Origin: Paracoccaceae bacterium
GTDB lineage: Bacteria > Pseudomonadota > Alphaproteobacteria > Rhodobacterales > Rhodobacteraceae
Reading direction: 5' to 3'
Assembly: GCA_027492585.1 (NCBI GenBank)
Contig: JAPUEK010000059.1
Location: 1 to 64,000, forward strand
Length of the DNA stretch: 64,000 nucleotides
Shown: one piece after another, positions 60,792-64,000 of the stretch
Layout: every line of letters begins with the position of its first letter
How positions within the stretch are numbered: position 1 is the stretch's first letter
Made by a program: the position numbers and the translations under genes
The notes under the pieces: model-generated
What the model saw: the letters and a program-made list of their open reading frames with translations, nothing else
Databases searched by the model: none
What the model was told of the DNA's origin: nothing

Positions 60792-60949
60792 ACCGGCTTC
60801 CGCTGGGGCTTCATCCAAAAACGACACAATTTCGTCGGAAAATGTGGGCGCGCGCGGCGCACTTTCGGTCATCTTCTGCCAGAGACCTGCCAGGGTTGCC
60901 CTGACGGACCCTGCATGAAGCCCTGCCTCGGCAAGCAATGGAGTGGATG

Positions 60950-62509
60950 ATGAGCGATGATGCAGCCGGGCGCAAGCGCCGCGCCGGAGGCCGGGCCGGC
61001 AACAAGATCCGTGCAGGCAGTGCCGCCATCGAGCAGATGCCCTGGCGCATCCCGGTCAACCCGGACCGGCCGACCGAGCCTCTCGATGCCGATGGCGTGC
61101 AGGCGATCCATCGCGGCACGATGCGGATCCTGAAGGAGATCGGCATCGAATTCCTGAACCCCGAGGCGGTGGCGATCCTGAAACAGGCCGGCTGCACCGT
61201 GAACGGGACCAATGTGCGGATGGATGAGGAGTTCGTGATGGAGATGCTCGGCCATGCGCCCGAGACCTTCACCATCACCCCGCGCAACCCCGAGCGCGAG
61301 CTGATCATGGGCGGCAAGCACATGCTGTTCGTCAACGTCTCCTCGCCGCCGAACGCCTGGGATCTGGAGCGCGGCAAACGCTCCGGCGATTTCGAGACGT
61401 TCAAGGAATTCATGAAGCTGACGCAGTATTTCAACTGCATCCATATCGCCGGCGGCTATCCGGTGGAGCCGATCGACGTCCATGCCTCGGTCCGCCATCT
61501 CGACTGCCTTTACGAAAAGCTGACGCTGACGGACAAGGTCGTCCATGCCTATTCGCTCGGTGCCGAGCGGGTGGAAGACGTGATGGAGATGACCCGGATC
61601 GCCGGGGGGCTGACGGAGGAGGAGTTCCGGGCGAAGCCGCGGATGTATACCAACATCAACTCCGTCTCGCCGCTGAAGCATGATTATCCGATGCTGGATG
61701 GCGCGATGCGGCTGGCGCGGCGCGGGCAGCCGGTGGTGATCACGCCCTTCACGCTGGCCGGGGCGATGGCGCCGGTAACGATGGCGGGGGCGGTGACGCT
61801 GAGCCTCGCCGAAGGGCTCGCGGCGGTGGCGCTGCTGCAATATATCGCGCCGGGCTGCCCGGTGGCGCTTGGCACCTTCACCTCCAACGTGGACATGAAA
61901 TCCGGCGCCCCGGCCTTCGGCACCCCGGAATACATGCGCGCGACCCAGATGACCGGGCAGCTCGTGCGCCATTACGGGCTGCCGATGCGGTCGTCTGGCG
62001 TCTGTGCCGCGAACGTGCCGGACGGACAGGCGATGTGGGAAACCTCCAACAGCCTCTGGGCGGCGGTGCAGAGCCGGACCAACATGGTCTATCACGCGGC
62101 GGGCTGGCTCGAAGGCGGTCTGATCGCCAGCCCCGAGAAGTTCATCATGGATTGCGAAGTGCTGCAGATGATCCAGCGGTATTTCGAGGAGGCGACCTTC
62201 GCCACGACCGAAGAGGATATCGCGCTGGATGCGATCCGCGAGGTCGGGCCGAATGGCCATTACTTCGGCTGCCAGCACACGCAGGAGCGTTATCAGACGG
62301 CCTTCTATTCACCCTTCGCCAGCGATTGGCGCAACTATGAGGCCTGGCGGATCGACGGCGCGGTGTGGACGGCGGAGCGGGCGCACCGGATCTACAAGCA
62401 GATCCTCGCCGAATTCGAGCCGCCGGAGATGAATGGCGACGATCAGGAAGAGCTGCGGCGCTTCGTGGCGCGGCGCAAGCAGGAAGGCGGCGCGCCCACC
62501 GATTTCTGA
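60950..62509 (+). CDS. MttB-superfamily (non-pyrrolysine) methyltransferase
   Basis: 519 residues. It matches the trimethylamine-methyltransferase superfamily through the N-terminal IHRGTMRILKEIGIEFLNPE, ITPFTLAGAMAPVTMAGAVT and FGTPEYMRATQMTGQLVRHY regions. No in-frame amber codon occurs, so it is of the glycine-betaine (MtgB) or related type and not a pyrrolysine enzyme. Such proteins move a methyl group from a quaternary amine to a corrinoid protein. No corrinoid-binding protein or RamA-like activase is in the window. GGAG six bases before ATG 60950 supports this start; ATGs at 60938 and 60947 are also in frame. Confidence 0.9.
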   Translation: MSDDAAGRKRRAGGRAGNKIRAGSAAIEQMPWRIPVNPDRPTEPLDADGVQAIHRGTMRILKEIGIEFLNPEAVAILKQAGCTVNGTNVRMDEEFVMEMLGHAPETFTITPRNPERELIMGGKHMLFVNVSSPPNAWDLERGKRSGDFETFKEFMKLTQYFNCIHIAGGYPVEPIDVHASVRHLDCLYEKLTLTDKVVHAYSLGAERVEDVMEMTRIAGGLTEEEFRAKPRMYTNINSVSPLKHDYPMLDGAMRLARRGQPVVITPFTLAGAMAPVTMAGAVTLSLAEGLAAVALLQYIAPGCPVALGTFTSNVDMKSGAPAFGTPEYMRATQMTGQLVRHYGLPMRSSGVCAANVPDGQAMWETSNSLWAAVQSRTNMVYHAAGWLEGGLIASPEKFIMDCEVLQMIQRYFEEATFATTEEDIALDAIREVGPNGHYFGCQHTQERYQTAFYSPFASDWRNYEAWRIDGAVWTAERAHRIYKQILAEFEPPEMNGDDQEELRRFVARRKQEGGAPTDF

Positions 62510-62625
62510 GGCCGGATGGCTTCTGGCGCGCGCCGGTCTCTGACGGGAGAAGGGGGGCTGTCTGCCCCCCTTCGACCCCCCGAGGATACTTCTGCACAGT
62601 GGATTTATGGGCGGATTTGAAGGGG

Positions 62626-63780
62626 TCAGGCGCGCAGGCGCCGGCTGGTCTGTTCGAGGGCGTAGATCAGGAGGCCGGAAAGCAGGCCCCAGAAGGCTGC
62701 GCCGATGCCGAAGGCCGCCACGCCGGAGCCGGTGACGGCGAGCGTCATGGTGGCGGCGAAGCGGGTTTCCGGCGGGGTATAGGCGCCGGTCAGGGCGCCG
62801 GTCAGCGGCCCGAGCAGGGCGAGTGCCACCAGTGCGACCATCAGCGCCGGAGGCAGGGCGGCGAGCAGCGGCAGGATCACCGGGCCGAGGAGGCCGAGGC
62901 AGACCCAGATCCCGGCATAGACGAGGCCGACTTTCCAGCGTTGGTCGCGGTCCGGATGGGTGTCGTCGCCAAGGCAGATGGCGGCGGTGATGGCGGCCAT
63001 GCTGATCGTATGCGCGCCGAAGAGCCCGGCGAGGGCGGAGATCGCTCCGGTCGTCCCCAGGGCGGCGCGCACCGGCGGCTGGTAGCCCGCGGCGCGTAGC
63101 GTGGCGAAGCCCGGCAGGTTCTGCGAGGCCATGGTGACGAGGTAGAGCGGCAGGCCGAGGCCGATCAGCACGTCGAGGCGCAGGCTCGGCGCGATGAAGG
63201 TCAGGGTCGGCAGGGGGAGCGAGAGAGCGGGCAGGTTCGCCGCGCCGCTGGCGAAGGCGGCGACGAGGCCGGTGGCAAGGGCGGCGATCACCGCAAGCGC
63301 GGGGTTCTTCAGCCGCACCAGCAGGAAGACCGCGACCATCGGCAGGATGAGGGCGGGCAGGCTCTGGGCGGCGCCGGCGCCCTTCAGGCAGAAGGGCAGG
63401 AGCACGCCGGCGAGCATCCCCGAAGCGATGCCGTCCGGGATCAGCGCCACGGCGCGGCCGAGCGGCTTCAGCGCGCCGGTCAGCGCGATGAGCCCGCCCG
63501 CCAGCACGAAGGCCCCGACCGCCTCAGCCATGGAGATGCCGTTCGTCGCGGCAATGAGCGCGGCGCCCGGCGTGGACCAGGCCAGCACCACAGGCACGCG
63601 GGTCTGAAAGGAGAGGAAGGCGGAGCCCGCCGCCTTGGCGAGGCAGATGGCGAAGACCCAGCTTGCCGTCTGTCCGGGGCTGGCACCTAGCGCCTTCGCC
63701 GCCGACAGGATCAGCGCGATGGTCGAGCCATAGCCGACCAGAGCCGCCACAAGGGCCGAGGAAAACAGGGAAAACCGCAT
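62626..63780 (-). CDS. benE: Benzoate/H+ symporter family protein BenE
   Basis: 384 residues with eleven to twelve membrane helices. Family features include WVFAICLAKAAGSAFLSFQT, VVLAWSTPGAALIAATNGIS and AGLFGAHTISMAAITAAICL. BenE proteins are inner-membrane aromatic-acid or related carriers; the annotation as benzoate transporter is by family and not proven. The gene is isolated, with the cuckoo-type hairpins upstream on the same strand. gcdH, whose pathway handles some aromatic catabolites, is elsewhere in the window. Confidence 0.87.
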   Translation of the reverse strand: MRFSLFSSALVAALVGYGSTIALILSAAKALGASPGQTASWVFAICLAKAAGSAFLSFQTRVPVVLAWSTPGAALIAATNGISMAEAVGAFVLAGGLIALTGALKPLGRAVALIPDGIASGMLAGVLLPFCLKGAGAAQSLPALILPMVAVFLLVRLKNPALAVIAALATGLVAAFASGAANLPALSLPLPTLTFIAPSLRLDVLIGLGLPLYLVTMASQNLPGFATLRAAGYQPPVRAALGTTGAISALAGLFGAHTISMAAITAAICLGDDTHPDRDQRWKVGLVYAGIWVCLGLLGPVILPLLAALPPALMVALVALALLGPLTGALTGAYTPPETRFAATMTLAVTGSGVAAFGIGAAFWGLLSGLLIYALEQTSRRLRA

Positions 63781-63855
63781 CGCGTCGCCTCTCGGGAAGT
63801 CGCGGCACTATCGCGGCGCTTTCGGGGGGATGCAAGCCGGGGAGGGGGAAGGGGC

Positions 63856-63922
63856 GGCGACCCCGAGGGAGGAGGAGAGGGGTCGCCGCGATCCTTTGGC
63901 CCGAGGGAGGAGGAGAGGGCCA
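63856..63922 (-). ncRNA. Cuckoo/CcsR-type sRNA, unit 1 (two CCUCCUCCC-loop hairpins)
   Basis: On the minus strand two hairpins follow each other: TGGCCC/GGGCCA (63897-63922) and GGCGACCCC/GGGGTCGCC (63856-63887), joined by AAGGATCGC. Both loops read TCTCCTCCTCCCTC, carrying the anti-Shine-Dalgarno motif CCUCCUCCC. Rhodobacter CcsR RNAs and related cuckoo RNAs have exactly this layout of two stem-loops with the motif in each. The strand follows from the motif. Transcript ends were not determined. Confidence 0.72.
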
Positions 63923-63935
63923 TCGGAAGAGGGGC

Positions 63936-64000
63936 GGCGGCCTCAGGGAGGAGGTTGAGACCGCCGCGATCGTCAGGCCCGAGGGAGGAGGAGTGGGCCT
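63936..64000 (-). ncRNA. Cuckoo/CcsR-type sRNA, unit 2 (tandem copy, may continue past the window)
   Basis: The second unit has AGGCCC/GGGCCT (63975-64000) and GGCGGTCTCA/TGAGGCCGCC (63936-63965), joined by GACGATCGC. Loops are ACTCCTCCTCCCTC and ACCTCCTCCC. Spacing and linker length are the same as in unit 1 (9 bases), so it is a tandem paralogue. In R. sphaeroides four such RNAs are co-transcribed behind a small DUF1127 gene; such a gene, if present, would be beyond the right edge. Confidence 0.68.

Noticed and set aside
1-64000. CRISPR arrays, replication origin and rRNA genes
   Set aside because: No regularly spaced repeats of CRISPR size, no cluster of DnaA boxes (only one at 29370) and no rRNA segment were seen.

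Overview
The window is a GC-rich alphaproteobacterial chromosome segment, best matched to Rhodobacteraceae (Rhodobacter/Paracoccus-like). The assignment rests on typical family content and order (pyrG-secG, purA followed by a DUF2842 protein, hisD-UPF0262-LMW phosphatase, infA-maf-RNase G-yacG-tRNA-Phe, pleD-DUF3572), on a dispersed intergenic repeat with a GGGGATATTTG core, and on a tandem of CCUCCUCCC-loop hairpins of the Rhodobacter CcsR/cuckoo sRNA type at the right edge. Genus and species cannot be fixed from the sequence alone.

Region 1-15.9 kb is the most interesting part: a compact catabolic locus around a SorC-type regulator. Leftward run regulator, FGGY kinase and the start of lipA (lipoyl synthase). 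Rightward run an acetoin/2-oxoacid dehydrogenase E1alpha-E1beta pair, a free-standing lipoyl domain, a GlpD-like flavoprotein, a class II aldolase, an E2 catalytic domain without its own lipoyl domain, an RbsBAC-type sugar ABC importer, an AraM-like sn-glycerol-1-phosphate-type dehydrogenase, a second FGGY kinase and a HAD-IIA phosphatase. Matching dyads next to the regulator and the kinase look like one operator type. The gene set suggests import, phosphorylation, oxidation and cleavage of a polyol or (deoxy)sugar, with one fragment released as acyl-CoA; the substrate is unknown.

Region 16-34.9 kb is mostly housekeeping: pyrG, secG, purA, thiamine pyrophosphokinase, gcdH with a divergent LysR gene, a DAO-type oxidoreductase, nrdR-ribD and thyX, plus a large acidic protein of unknown role and a probable Slam-type outer-membrane translocator with its lipoprotein client.

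Region 34.9-36.8 kb is a decayed mobile-element scar between thyX and tRNA-Phe: a truncated cytosine methyltransferase start, a broken IS5-type transposase and serine-recombinase fragments.

Region 36.9-47.5 kb holds yacG, RNase G, maf, infA, UPF0262, hisD, a GlxA-type regulator and metG. A 2.8-kb block (GNAT, SnoaL-like, QorB-like, HxlR) with repeat elements near its edges sits between infA and the LMW phosphatase.

Region 47.7-64 kb carries an SDR, an MFS carrier, an aldo/keto reductase, two small lipoproteins, an XRE regulator divergent from a fatty-acid desaturase, NUDIX and DUF983 genes, an EF-hand protein, an ECF sigma / membrane protein / CnrX-Spy-like sensor set, a candidate 6S-like RNA, PleD, a HAD hydrolase, a non-pyrrolysine MttB-family methyltransferase, BenE and the cuckoo-type sRNA tandem.
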